27,419 nucleotides of DNA from Fodinibacter sp038210185 (GTDB taxonomy: Bacteria > Actinomycetota > Actinomycetes > Actinomycetales > Dermatophilaceae): positions 1 through 27,419 of the forward strand of contig JBBQWX010000044.1 in the NCBI GenBank assembly GCA_038210185.1. The letters run 5' to 3'. Shown in pieces: positions 6,578-13,768 of the stretch. The translations under genes were made by a program, and so were the position numbers. The notes beneath the pieces are model-generated. The model saw only the letters and a list, made by a program, of their open reading frames with translations, ran no database searches and was not told the DNA's origin. Position 1 is the stretch's first letter; each line of letters opens with the position of its first letter.

Positions 6578-7795
6578 TCAGCGCCCGACTGCGGCGGCCC
6601 GCTCCAGGGCGGCGTCGAGGTCGGCCAGCAGGTCGCGTACGTCCTCCAGCCCCACCGACACCCGGATGGTGCCGTCGGTGATGCCCACGGCCGCGCGCGC
6701 CTGCGGGTCGAGTCGGCGGTGGGTGGTCGTCGCGGGGTGGGTCGTCAGCGACTTCGCGTCACCGAGGTTGTTCGAGATGTCGACCAGGGTCAGGGCGTTC
6801 ATCAGCGCGAACGCGGCCGGCTTGCCCCCCGCGACCTCGAAGGTGACGACCGTGCCACCGCCGCCGTCCATCTGACGCAGCGCCAGCTCGTGCTGCGGGT
6901 GGCTCGCGAGGAGCGGGTGCACCACCCTCTCGATGCCACGGCCGGCCTGCTGCCAGTGCTCCAGGGTGTGGGCGACGACCAGAGCCGACTCGGCCATCCG
7001 CCGCACCCGCAGGTCGAGGGTCTCCAGGCCCTTGGCCATCAGCCAGGCGTTGAACGGCGACAGCGAGGGCCCGGTGTGCCGCATCAGGTTCTTGACCGGT
7101 CCCTCGACGAACTCGCGGGTGCCGAGCACCGCACCGCCGAGCGCCCGGCCCTGGCCATCGATGTGCTTGGTCGCCGAGTAGACCACGACGTCGGCCCCGA
7201 ACTCGAGCGGGTGCGAGAACACCGGGGTGCCGAGGACGTTGTCGACGACCACGGTGGCGCCGGCCTCGTGCGCGAGCTCGGAGACCGCCGCGATGTCGAC
7301 GAGCTCCTGCATCGGGTTGCTCGGGGTCTCGAAGAACACCGCCGTCGTGGGCACCGACAGCGCCTCGCGCCACTGGTCGAGGTCGGCGCCGTCGACGAAC
7401 ACCGTCTCCACACCCCACCGCGGGAGGATCTCGCCGAGGATGACGAAGCACGACCCGAACAGCGCCCTCGACGACACCACCCGGTCCCCCGCACCGCACA
7501 GCGCCGCCATCGCCGTGAACACGGCCGCCATCCCGGATGCCGTGGCGAAGCAGGCTTCCGCGCCCTCGAGCAGCCGCATCCGTTCCTCGAACGTCGTCAC
7601 GGTGGGGTTGCCGTACCGGCTGTAGATGTAGTGCTCGACCTCGTCCTTAAACGCGGCCTCGGCCTGCTCGGCGGACTCGTAGACGAAACCGGAGGTCAGG
7701 TAGAGCGCCTCGGACGTCTCGTCGAAACCACTGCGCGACAAGCCACCCCGGACGGCGCGGGTCTGCGGGTGCCAGTCGTGCGGGTCCATGCTCAT
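6578..7795 (-). CDS. metZ: O-succinylhomoserine sulfhydrylase (MetZ-type, PLP enzyme)
   Basis: The 405-residue protein is a Cys/Met metabolism PLP-dependent enzyme. Such sulfhydrylases make homocysteine from an O-acylated homoserine and sulfide in methionine synthesis. Seen motifs are YSRYGNPTVTTFEERM (about 58-73), FATASGMAAVFTAM (about 83-96) in the PLP phosphate-binding region, ETPSNPM (156-162), and the cofactor lysine in VYSATKHIDGQGR (Lys210). YSRYGNPT and HIDGQGR favour MetZ over cystathionine synthases, though substrate choice between O-succinyl and O-acetyl homoserine is not certain. The ATG at 7795 overlaps the rhodanese stop (ATGA); an in-frame ATG at 7789 is an alternative. Coupling to a rhodanese suggests a sulfur-handling pair. 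Confidence 0.88.
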   Translation of the reverse strand: MSMDPHDWHPQTRAVRGGLSRSGFDETSEALYLTSGFVYESAEQAEAAFKDEVEHYIYSRYGNPTVTTFEERMRLLEGAEACFATASGMAAVFTAMAALCGAGDRVVSSRALFGSCFVILGEILPRWGVETVFVDGADLDQWREALSVPTTAVFFETPSNPMQELVDIAAVSELAHEAGATVVVDNVLGTPVFSHPLEFGADVVVYSATKHIDGQGRALGGAVLGTREFVEGPVKNLMRHTGPSLSPFNAWLMAKGLETLDLRVRRMAESALVVAHTLEHWQQAGRGIERVVHPLLASHPQHELALRQMDGGGGTVVTFEVAGGKPAAFALMNALTLVDISNNLGDAKSLTTHPATTTHRRLDPQARAAVGITDGTIRVSVGLEDVRDLLADLDAALERAAAVGR

Positions 7796-8205
7796 CCCTG
7801 CCGCCACGGGAGCCCGGCGACCTTCCAGCCGGCGACGGTGCGGTGGCCCTGCGCGTCGTGCGGTCCCTCGAACCCGTCGAGCACGTTGTAGGCCGGGCCC
7901 AGGCCTGCGGCGGTCAGGGCGTCCGCCGCCGACTTCGACCGCACCCCCGAGCGGCACAGGAGGTAGACGGGGCGGCCGGCCGGGAGACCGGCGGCACGCA
8001 CCTCGTCGACGAAGCGCTGGTTGGCCAGGCCGTCGGGGAACGTCGACCACTCCACGAAGGCGACCTCGCGCCCGGCGCGCCCGAGCACCGGCACACCGAC
8101 GTAGGTCCACTCGGCCCTGGTGCGCACGTCGACCAGGAGCGCGCCATCGGGGCCGGTCGCGGCGGCATACGCCTCGGTCGGGGTTACGTCACCTGCATAG
8201 GTCAT
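7792..8205 (-). CDS. Rhodanese-like domain protein
   Basis: This 137-residue protein is a single rhodanese domain: ALLVDVRTRAEW (about 22-33) with the CH2A-type aspartate and arginine, and an active-site loop LLCRSGVRS with Cys84. Rhodaneses carry sulfane sulfur as a cysteine persulfide. Its stop overlaps the start of the MetZ-type gene by 4 nt, so the products are made together; the rhodanese may supply or channel reduced sulfur for homocysteine formation, which is an inference from position. The ATG start has TACCCT 6 nt upstream and no Shine-Dalgarno sequence, so it is probably the first gene of its own leaderless transcript, separate from the RNase H gene 42 nt upstream. Confidence 0.87.
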   Translation of the reverse strand: MTYAGDVTPTEAYAAATGPDGALLVDVRTRAEWTYVGVPVLGRAGREVAFVEWSTFPDGLANQRFVDEVRAAGLPAGRPVYLLCRSGVRSKSAADALTAAGLGPAYNVLDGFEGPHDAQGHRTVAGWKVAGLPWRQG

Positions 8206-8211
8206 GACCCG

Positions 8212-8217
8212 AGGGTA
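8212..8217 (-). promoter_or_regulatory. Leaderless-type -10 element of the rhodanese-metZ pair
   Basis: On the minus strand TACCCT ends 6 nt before the ATG at 8205, the same geometry as at the YaaA, hydrolase and fasR genes in this window. It lies in the 42-nt gap after the RNase H/phosphatase gene. Confidence 0.45.
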
Positions 8218-8247
8218 GGACGCGACCGGTGGCCTCGCCGGGCCGTC

Positions 8248-9375
8248 TCAGGTGCGGTTGGTGAACGCGACGGAGACCTCGCCGTCGGCCCAGACCTCGA
8301 CCGCGGTCAACGACCCGGGCGCCGCGGCGAGCCGCCAGGCCCGGTCGTACGGCAGACCGAGCAGGTGCGACAGCACGACCAGGATGGGCTTGCGGTGGCA
8401 GACGACCACGGTGGTGCCCCCCTCGCCGACCACGCGGTCCCAGGCCGGCACCACGCGAGCGACGAGGTCGTCGTGCGACTCCCCGCCGGGCGGCCGGTAG
8501 GCGGGGTCGTCGCGCAGGGCACGCATGGCCTCGCGCTCACCGCCGACCAGCTCCTCGACGGTACGGCCGTCCCACTCGCCGAACGACTGCTCGTCCCACT
8601 CGGCGTCGACCACCGGGGCGGCGCCGACGGCAGCGGCCACGGCCGCACCGGTCTCCATCGCCCGCGACAGCGACGACGTCACGACCTGGGTGGGGTGGCC
8701 CTGTACGAGAGCTGCCACGGCCCGCCCGGCGGCGACCGCCTGGGCCCGACCTGTGGTGTTCAGCCGCGGGTCGGGGCCGCCCCGGCCGTCGAGGCGACCT
8801 TGTGCGGTGAAGTCGGTGACGCCGTGCCGCACGAGCAGGACCCGGATCGGGGTGCTCCGCCGGTCGAAACCGGTGCGCCGCGGCTGGTCGTCAGGCTCGG
8901 GGGCGCCCGGCACGTCGTCGACGTCGGACGGGCCACCGAACGTGCGGTCGACCACCCGGCCGTCCATGGCGACGTTCGACAGCGCGTCGGCGGCCTTGTT
9001 CTCGGCCCGCGGGATCCATTCGTAGCGCACCGACCCGCCGGCACGGGTGAACTCCGCCACGAGGTCTCGAGCCTGCAGAGCGAGGCGACGCATGTCCTCG
9101 TGCTTGATCTTCCAGCGGCCCGACATCTGCTCGACGACCAGCTTGGAGTCCAGCCGTACGTGCACCTCGGCGGCCGGGTCGATCGCGAACGCGGCCTCCA
9201 GCCCGGCGATCAGCCCGCGGTACTCGGCGACGTTGTTCGACTGCTTGCCGAGGGGCTCGGCCCGCTCGGCCAGCAGGGCACCGGTGTCGGTGTCGCGGAC
9301 CAGGGCGCCGTAGCCCGCCACCCCGGGGTTGCCGCGCGACCCGCCGTCGGCCTCGACGGTGAGCCGACGGCTCAC
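8248..9375 (-). CDS. Bifunctional RNase HI / histidine (acid) phosphatase
   Basis: The 375-residue fusion has two domains. Residues 1 to about 140 are RNase HI, with the DEDD active site visible: Asp10 in EADGGSRGNPG, Glu51 in NNVAEYRGL, Asp76 in RLDSKLVVEQMSG and Asp130 in NKAADALSN. This half cuts the RNA strand of RNA-DNA hybrids. After a linker of about 35 residues, residues 177-375 form a histidine phosphatase: the phospho-acceptor in LLVRHGVTDF (His184), Arg238, Glu267 and His327 in VVVCHRKP. The same fusion is known from M. tuberculosis Rv2228c, where the phosphatase half is CobC-like. GTG at 9375 overlaps the zinc-ribbon gene stop (GTGA); the preceding in-frame codons do not look like protein. 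Confidence 0.93.
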   Translation of the reverse strand: MSRRLTVEADGGSRGNPGVAGYGALVRDTDTGALLAERAEPLGKQSNNVAEYRGLIAGLEAAFAIDPAAEVHVRLDSKLVVEQMSGRWKIKHEDMRRLALQARDLVAEFTRAGGSVRYEWIPRAENKAADALSNVAMDGRVVDRTFGGPSDVDDVPGAPEPDDQPRRTGFDRRSTPIRVLLVRHGVTDFTAQGRLDGRGGPDPRLNTTGRAQAVAAGRAVAALVQGHPTQVVTSSLSRAMETGAAVAAAVGAAPVVDAEWDEQSFGEWDGRTVEELVGGEREAMRALRDDPAYRPPGGESHDDLVARVVPAWDRVVGEGGTTVVVCHRKPILVVLSHLLGLPYDRAWRLAAAPGSLTAVEVWADGEVSVAFTNRT

Positions 9376-10112
9376 AGGCCGGACTCGGCGGTGCGGACCA
9401 GGATGCGTCGGCACTCCTCGCAGCGCAGCACCTCGTCGTCGGGGGCGGTGCGGATGCGCTGGATCTCGACCGGGTTGAGCTCGAGCTGGCAACCACCGCA
9501 ACGCCGCTGGTGCAGGGCGGCCGCACCGGTGCCGCCGTTCGCGAGCCGGATCTTCTCGAAGAGGGCCACGAGGTCGGCACCGACCTCGTCGACGACCGTG
9601 GGGCGCGGGGCGCCGATGCCGGCGGCCTCGGCGTCGAGCCGGGCGAGCGCCTCGTCGCGGGCCGCCTCGAGCGCCGTCAGGCGCTCGGTGAGCTCACCAC
9701 GCCCGCGCTCGAGCTCGGCGACGTCGCTCTCGGCCGCCTCGGCGCGCTCCATCACTTCCAGCTCGATGTCCTCGAGCGCGCTCTGCCGTCGCGCCAGGGA
9801 GGTCAGCTCGTGCTGGATCGCCTGGAGGTCCTTGGCCGTGCCCGTGCCGGCGTCGAGCCGGGCGCGGTCGCGGGCGGCCCGGTCGCGGACCAGCTGCACG
9901 TCGGACTCGGCCTTGGCCACCTCACGCTGCACGTCGCCGAGCTCGGTGCGCGAGCGAACCAGCTGGTCGTCGATCAGCCGGGCCTTGCCCTCGAGGTCGG
10001 CCAGCTCGGCGAGCTGCGGCAGGTGGGTGCGGGCGTGCGCGATCTGGTCGAGCCGAGTGTCGATGGCCTGGAGGTCGAGCAGCCGCAGCTGGCGGGCGGA
10101 CTCGGCGTTCAC
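9372..10112 (-). CDS. C4-type zinc-ribbon, coiled-coil protein (Rv2229c family)
   Basis: The 246-residue protein is mostly helical coiled coil (about residues 5-165, rich in Glu, Arg, Leu and Ala, with heptad-like spacing), followed by a zinc ribbon with Cys205/Cys208 (RRCGGCQ) and Cys231/Cys234 (RCEECRR). Family members with this layout are thought to act as adaptor or nucleic-acid-associated proteins; the precise job is not established. It is locked in translation to both neighbours: its GTG at 10112 overlaps the Nif3 stop, and its stop overlaps the RNase H start. This gene trio is conserved in many actinobacteria, which suggests a shared RNA/DNA-hybrid or metal-related task, but that is inference. 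Confidence 0.88.
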   Translation of the reverse strand: MNAESARQLRLLDLQAIDTRLDQIAHARTHLPQLAELADLEGKARLIDDQLVRSRTELGDVQREVAKAESDVQLVRDRAARDRARLDAGTGTAKDLQAIQHELTSLARRQSALEDIELEVMERAEAAESDVAELERGRGELTERLTALEAARDEALARLDAEAAGIGAPRPTVVDEVGADLVALFEKIRLANGGTGAAALHQRRCGGCQLELNPVEIQRIRTAPDDEVLRCEECRRILVRTAESGL

Positions 10113-10957
10113 GGGCTACCTCCGGGGTCGGCACCGACGACGAAGGTCCACGGGTCGGTGCGCACTGTGCTGATGTGGGTCTCCACCCTAGTGGCGCGCT
10201 CCCCGAGGGCGTCACGCAGTGCGCGCTCGGCCCGGGCCAGCCAGACCTGCTCACTGGCCCAGTGACCGGCGTCGACCAGGAAGGGGGTGCCGCCGCGGGC
10301 CTCCTCGCGAGCCTCGAGGGCCGGGTGGTGGCGCAGGTCGGCCGTCACGTAGACGTCGGCGGCGCTCGCCCGCACGGCGTCGAAGAGGTCGTCGCCGGCG
10401 CCGCCCAGCACCGCGACCCGCTGCACGACGGCATCCGCCGGGCCGGCCACCCGGATGCCGCCCGCGGCCGCGGGCAACCGGGTCGCCAGCCGCTCGACGA
10501 AGGCGCGCAGGGCCAGCGGTTCGTCGAGGTCGCCGACCCGGCCGAGCGGCTGTCCCTCGGACACGGTGAGCGGCTGCGTGGACCCGAGCCCGCACGCCTG
10601 CGCGAGCGCCTCGCTCACCCCGTCGGCGGCGACGTCGGCGTTGGTGTGGGCCACGTAGAGGGCGACGTCCCCGACGACGAGGTCGGTGACGCCGGCGCCC
10701 TTGGCGCTCGTCGTCGCGACGCTGTGCACGCCCCGCAGGAGCAGCGGGTGGTGGGTGAGCAGCAGGTCCGCGCCGAGCTCGCGGGCCTGCGCGATGACGG
10801 CGAGCGTGGGGTCGACGGCGAGGTGGATGCGCCGCACCGGCTGCTGCGGGTCGCCCGTGACCAGGCCCACGCGGTCCCAGGACTGCGCGGTGGAAGGTGG
10901 GTAGAGGCCCTCGACGACCTCGAGCACCTCGCCCAGGGTCAGGTCTTCGTCGCTCAC
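10109..10957 (-). CDS. Nif3-like dinuclear metal centre protein
   Basis: The 282-residue protein is a member of the Nif3/YqfO family (GTP cyclohydrolase 1 type 2 homologues). The metal-binding residues are visible: His69/His70 in LLLTHHPLLLRG, Asp108 in AHTNADVA, and His232/Glu236 in DAGHWASE. These coordinate two metal ions in a toroidal hexamer; the cellular reaction is unsettled. The start YPPSTAQSWDRVGLVTGDP is typical. GTG at 10957 is the only good start: it gives the usual N-terminus, and any upstream start would lie inside the tRNA-Val gene, whose last base is 10959. No Shine-Dalgarno sequence separate from the tRNA exists. The stop overlaps the zinc-ribbon start by 4 nt. Confidence 0.9.
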   Translation of the reverse strand: MSDEDLTLGEVLEVVEGLYPPSTAQSWDRVGLVTGDPQQPVRRIHLAVDPTLAVIAQARELGADLLLTHHPLLLRGVHSVATTSAKGAGVTDLVVGDVALYVAHTNADVAADGVSEALAQACGLGSTQPLTVSEGQPLGRVGDLDEPLALRAFVERLATRLPAAAGGIRVAGPADAVVQRVAVLGGAGDDLFDAVRASAADVYVTADLRHHPALEAREEARGGTPFLVDAGHWASEQVWLARAERALRDALGERATRVETHISTVRTDPWTFVVGADPGGSP

Positions 10958-10958
10958 G

Positions 10959-11031
10959 TGGGCCCGGCCGGGATCGAACCGACGACCTTCGCGGTGTAAA
11001 CGCGGTGCTCTACCAACTGAGCTACAGGCCC
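10959..11031 (-). tRNA. tRNA-Val (anticodon UAC)
   Basis: The 73-nt gene folds fully by eye. The acceptor stem GGGCCTG pairs with CGGGCCC (one U-G pair). The D arm is GCTC/GAGC with loop AGTTGGTA. The anticodon arm has stem CCGCG/CGCGA and loop TTTACAC, giving UAC. The T arm is GTCGG/CCGGC with loop TTCGATC. The discriminator is A73. CCA is not encoded (the next bases are CGT), as is usual in many actinobacteria, so it must be added by CCA-transferase. The Nif3-like start codon begins only one nucleotide after A73. Confidence 0.97.
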
Positions 11032-11094
11032 CAGACGGCCGGCCGACCCCATCAAGGGCCCGCCCGACCGCGCACATCATGGCAGGTCGTGAGC

Positions 11095-11183
11095 ACGCGG
11101 GAGATCACCACCAGGGAATCAGCACGCGGGAGATCACCACGAGGGAAGTCAGCACGCGGGAAGTCAGCACGCGGGAAGTCAGC
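11095..11183. repeat. Tandem array of six 15-bp repeat units after the peroxiredoxin gene
   Basis: On the plus strand six units run head to tail: 11095-11109, 11110-11123 (14 bp), 11124-11138, 11139-11153, 11154-11168 and 11169-11183. The last two are identical (ACGCGGGAAGTCAGC) and the others differ by a few bases, alternating toward ACGCGGGAGATCACC. Read on the minus strand, the first unit contains the TGA of the peroxiredoxin gene, so the array extends its 3' end. Expansion by slippage is the likely origin. Confidence 0.85.
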
Positions 11184-11658
11184 GCAGCGCGGCGACCTCG
11201 GCGGGCAGCCCGCTGAAGTCGCGCCGCTCACCGGGCCCGTTGACGAGCGTCCAGCGCACGACGCCGTCACGGCCGATGAGGAACGTGCCGCGGATCGGGG
11301 CACCCGTCGCCTCGTTGAGCACGCCGAACGCCCGGGTGACCTCGCCGTGCGGCCAGTGGTCGGACAGCAGCGGGAAGAAGGAGCCCTGGGCGTCGGCCCA
11401 GGCGCGCAGCGAGAACATCGGGTCGCACGAGACGCAGACGACCTGCAGGTCGTCCGAGACGAAACGCTCGAGGTGGTCACGGATCTCGTCGAGCTCGCCG
11501 GTGCAGATGCCGGAGAACGCGAAGGGGTAGAACACCACGACGACGTTCTTGACGCGGGTGAGTTCGGCGAGCGAGACCTCCACACCGTTCTGGTCCGGCA
11601 GGGTGAAGTCGGGCGCGACCTGGCCGACGGCGAGCGGCGCCAGAGTGGTCGTCATCAT
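11179..11658 (-). CDS. AhpE-type peroxiredoxin
   Basis: The 159-residue protein is a thiol peroxidase that reduces hydroperoxides. The catalytic motif PFAFSGICTGEL holds the peroxidatic Cys52, matching the PxxxT/SxxC signature of the AhpE subfamily. VAPDFTLPDQNGVEVSL at 14-30 is the usual strand before it. Two further cysteines, VVCVSCDP (75 and 78), could serve as resolving or regulatory residues, but AhpE of M. tuberculosis works as a one-Cys enzyme with external thiol recycling. ATG at 11658 is preferred because AGGA lies 8-9 nt upstream; an ATG at 11667 adds three residues. The stop lies inside a 15-bp tandem repeat. Confidence 0.92.
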   Translation of the reverse strand: MMTTTLAPLAVGQVAPDFTLPDQNGVEVSLAELTRVKNVVVVFYPFAFSGICTGELDEIRDHLERFVSDDLQVVCVSCDPMFSLRAWADAQGSFFPLLSDHWPHGEVTRAFGVLNEATGAPIRGTFLIGRDGVVRWTLVNGPGERRDFSGLPAEVAALR

Positions 11659-11685
11659 GCGAACCATCCTGCCAGCCGCCGGGGC

Positions 11686-12129
11686 TCACCGCCGCACGTG
11701 GGTCTTCGGTGCCACAAGCTTGTGCGCGCGCCAGTCGGTGGCGGCGTTGAAGGTTCCGGCCGTGTGCAGGCCCGCGGTGACGGCGGCCTCGTCGATGTCG
11801 CTGGGGTCGACCTCGTCGCCGGTGACCTTGGGGGTGAGCAGCACGACGAAGCCCCCCTCGTCGAGGACCCCCACCATGTCGACGAGGGCGTCGCCGAGGT
11901 CGCCGTCTCCCTCGCGCCACCAGAGCAGCGCTGCGTCGGCCCCGCCGGTGTAGTCGTCGTCCTCGATCTCGGTGCCACAGTGGTCCTCGACGGCGTAGCG
12001 GAAGTCGTCGTCGACGTCGGAGTCGTAACCGAACTCCTGGACCACCTGGTCGCGGGCGAACCCGAGGCGCTCGACGACACCGGAGCCACTGGAGCTCGGG
12101 TCGACTGGCGGTGCTGCGGGGGTGTTCAC
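11686..12129 (-). CDS. DUF3052 family protein
   Basis: The 147-residue acidic protein matches the actinobacterial DUF3052 family (VVERLGFARDQVVQEFGYDSDVDDDFRYAVED; LLWWREGDGDLGDALVDM; GGFVVLLTPK; TAGTFNAATDWRAHKLVAPK). The function is unknown. It lies just upstream of the AhpE-type gene on the same strand, a pairing I recall from mycobacteria (Rv2239c beside ahpE), so a link with redox stress is possible but not shown. GTG at 12129 is chosen because AAAGG lies about 12 nt upstream and the conserved region starts soon after; its start is 4 nt past the stop of the PH-domain gene. Confidence 0.82.
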   Translation of the reverse strand: MNTPAAPPVDPSSSGSGVVERLGFARDQVVQEFGYDSDVDDDFRYAVEDHCGTEIEDDDYTGGADAALLWWREGDGDLGDALVDMVGVLDEGGFVVLLTPKVTGDEVDPSDIDEAAVTAGLHTAGTFNAATDWRAHKLVAPKTHVRR

Positions 12130-12133
12130 GGTC

Positions 12134-13768
12134 TCACGGCCTTTCTGGTTCTGGGGTTCCCTGCGGGTGCCGGGACCAGTCCACCAACCCCGAAGGGTCG
12201 GGTGCAAGAGGGGCGCGCGTCGGTTCCGACCTGCGGCGCGCCGACCGGGCCCGCTCGCAGACCTCGGCGAGGAAGACCTCGGCCCGCGCCGTGTCGAGGT
12301 GCGCGAGCACCGGGGACACCGGTCCGGGCGCGGGGATGACGTGCACGGTGGCCAGCCCCAACCGGGACTCCAGCCAGCCCTGGCTCACGGTCAGGGACTG
12401 GATGCGGGCGTGCGGCACGGCGACCGCGCGGCGGGTGAGCCGGCCGGTGCGCAGCAGCACGGCCGACGTCACGTCGGACCAGGCGTTGCGCCGCCACGAC
12501 AGCGGGTCGAGCCAGCGGGCCCGGGCGGTCTGGCCACGCCAGGCGGGGTCGGGGCCGTCACCGAGGACGGCGCCGTCCCACGCGGCCGCAGGCACTCCGG
12601 GCGCGACCACCGAGAGCACCAGGCGGGCGTCGTCGAGCGTGCCGACGGGCAGCAGGGTCGTCTCGCGCTGCCCCTCGCCCTCGCCCTGGCTGCCGGAGCC
12701 GGCGACGTTGACCCGGATGCGCCACCAGCCGACCGGGCGCCACCACAGCGGCTGCACCAGCTCGAGGGCCTGGATCCGGTGGAACGGGATGGTGGTCGTG
12801 CGCAGGTCGGTCAGGCCCTCCTGGACCCGCACCGCCGTACCCGCTTGGGCGAGGTGGAAGTTGCCGTGGGTGAGCAGCTCCTTGACCCGCCCCCACCCGA
12901 TGCCGAGCGCGACGGGCAGCAAGGCGGGGATGCCGGCCAGGGCCAGCGGGCCGACGCTGCGCACCCCGGCGCCGATCAGGCCGAAGAGGACGAGCGCCCC
13001 CAGCACGATCGTGGAGCCGTGCAGGATGGTCGCGACGAAAAGCCTCCCGTTCGGCACCTCGAGCACCGGCCGCAGCGGGGCGTGCGGCAGCGGGGCGTGC
13101 GGCAGCGGGGCGCCCTCGGCATCCGGTCGCGGGGCGCCCTCGGCATCCGGTCGCGGGAGGGAGCTCGTAAGGCTCCCCTCGGGCCCGACCGCCTCGGCGG
13201 GCACCAGGGACGCCTCGTCGGTGCGGCCGGCGAGCTCGAGGAGGTGCTCGCGCAGGGCCTCGGCGCGGCCGAGGTCGAGGAAGGACAGGGTGAGCGTGGA
13301 GTCGGACCCACCGGCGGACTGCACGACGACGCGGGCCAACCGGAGCGCCCGGGCCAGCAGCGGGCGCGACAGCTCGACCGCCTGCACCCGTTCGAGACGC
13401 ACCTGACGGTGCTGGCGGAACAGCACGCCCTGACGCAGCTCGACCTGGCCGCCGCCGACCCGGAAGCGCGCGAACCGCCAGGTGACCCAGTTGACCAGGG
13501 CGATCAGCCCGAGGAAGACGGCGAGGACGACCAGGGCGAGCAGCGGGTGCGCGACCGCCTGCTCGAACGGGTCACCCCCGCCGGTGTCGTCGGCCGGTGC
13601 GCCGTCGAGGACGATGTCGCCGAAACCGAAGGAGGACAGGAAGTTGTCGAACAGCTGTGACGCGGCATAGCCGAGGATCGCCAGCAGCACGACGCCGCCC
13701 CGGAGCAGCGGCGACAGCGGGTGGAGCCGCTGCCACTCCCCCGAGGGCTCCGGAACCGGTTCGGTCAC
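12134..13768 (-). CDS. PH-domain membrane protein, long type (bPH_2, YdbT-like)
   Basis: The 544-residue protein has an N-terminal membrane pair (LLRGGVVLLAILGYAASQLF; LLALVVLAVFLGLIALVNWVTW), then a first bacterial PH domain starting FRVGGGQVELRQGVLFRQHR. A proline-rich linker encoded by tandem repeats follows, then a second pair of hydrophobic segments (LFVATILHGSTIVLGALVLFGLIG; LALAGIPALLPVALGIG), a second PH-like domain (FHLAQAGTAVRVQEGLTDLRTTTIPFHRIQALELVQP) and a third near the C-terminus (SAVLLRTGRLTRRAVAVPHARIQSLTVSQGWLESRLGLATV). Such proteins are membrane-anchored with cytosolic PH domains; function is unknown. GTG at 13768 overlaps the stop of the short PH protein (GTGA), which normally forms a pair with it. 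Confidence 0.85.
   Translation of the reverse strand: MTEPVPEPSGEWQRLHPLSPLLRGGVVLLAILGYAASQLFDNFLSSFGFGDIVLDGAPADDTGGGDPFEQAVAHPLLALVVLAVFLGLIALVNWVTWRFARFRVGGGQVELRQGVLFRQHRQVRLERVQAVELSRPLLARALRLARVVVQSAGGSDSTLTLSFLDLGRAEALREHLLELAGRTDEASLVPAEAVGPEGSLTSSLPRPDAEGAPRPDAEGAPLPHAPLPHAPLRPVLEVPNGRLFVATILHGSTIVLGALVLFGLIGAGVRSVGPLALAGIPALLPVALGIGWGRVKELLTHGNFHLAQAGTAVRVQEGLTDLRTTTIPFHRIQALELVQPLWWRPVGWWRIRVNVAGSGSQGEGEGQRETTLLPVGTLDDARLVLSVVAPGVPAAAWDGAVLGDGPDPAWRGQTARARWLDPLSWRRNAWSDVTSAVLLRTGRLTRRAVAVPHARIQSLTVSQGWLESRLGLATVHVIPAPGPVSPVLAHLDTARAEVFLAEVCERARSARRRSEPTRAPLAPDPSGLVDWSRHPQGTPEPERP
13075..13152. repeat. In-frame tandem repeats in the PH-protein linker
   Basis: Two copies of a 15-bp unit (13075-13089, 13090-13104; GCGGGGCGTGCGGCA) are followed by two copies of a 24-bp unit (13105-13128, 13129-13152). 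Both lengths are multiples of three, and on the coding strand they encode two PRPDAEGA blocks followed by two PLPHA blocks. The copies are identical, which points to recent expansion; length change would not break the frame. Confidence 0.85.

Noticed and set aside
7843..10173. A 776-residue plus-strand open frame opposite the RNase H, rhodanese and zinc-ribbon genes
   Set aside because: All true genes here are on the minus strand, with motifs and coupled starts. The plus-strand reading has no recognisable feature.
11095..11183. CRISPR array
   Set aside because: Units of 14-15 bp abut directly with no spacers and no cas genes are present; this is a simple tandem repeat.
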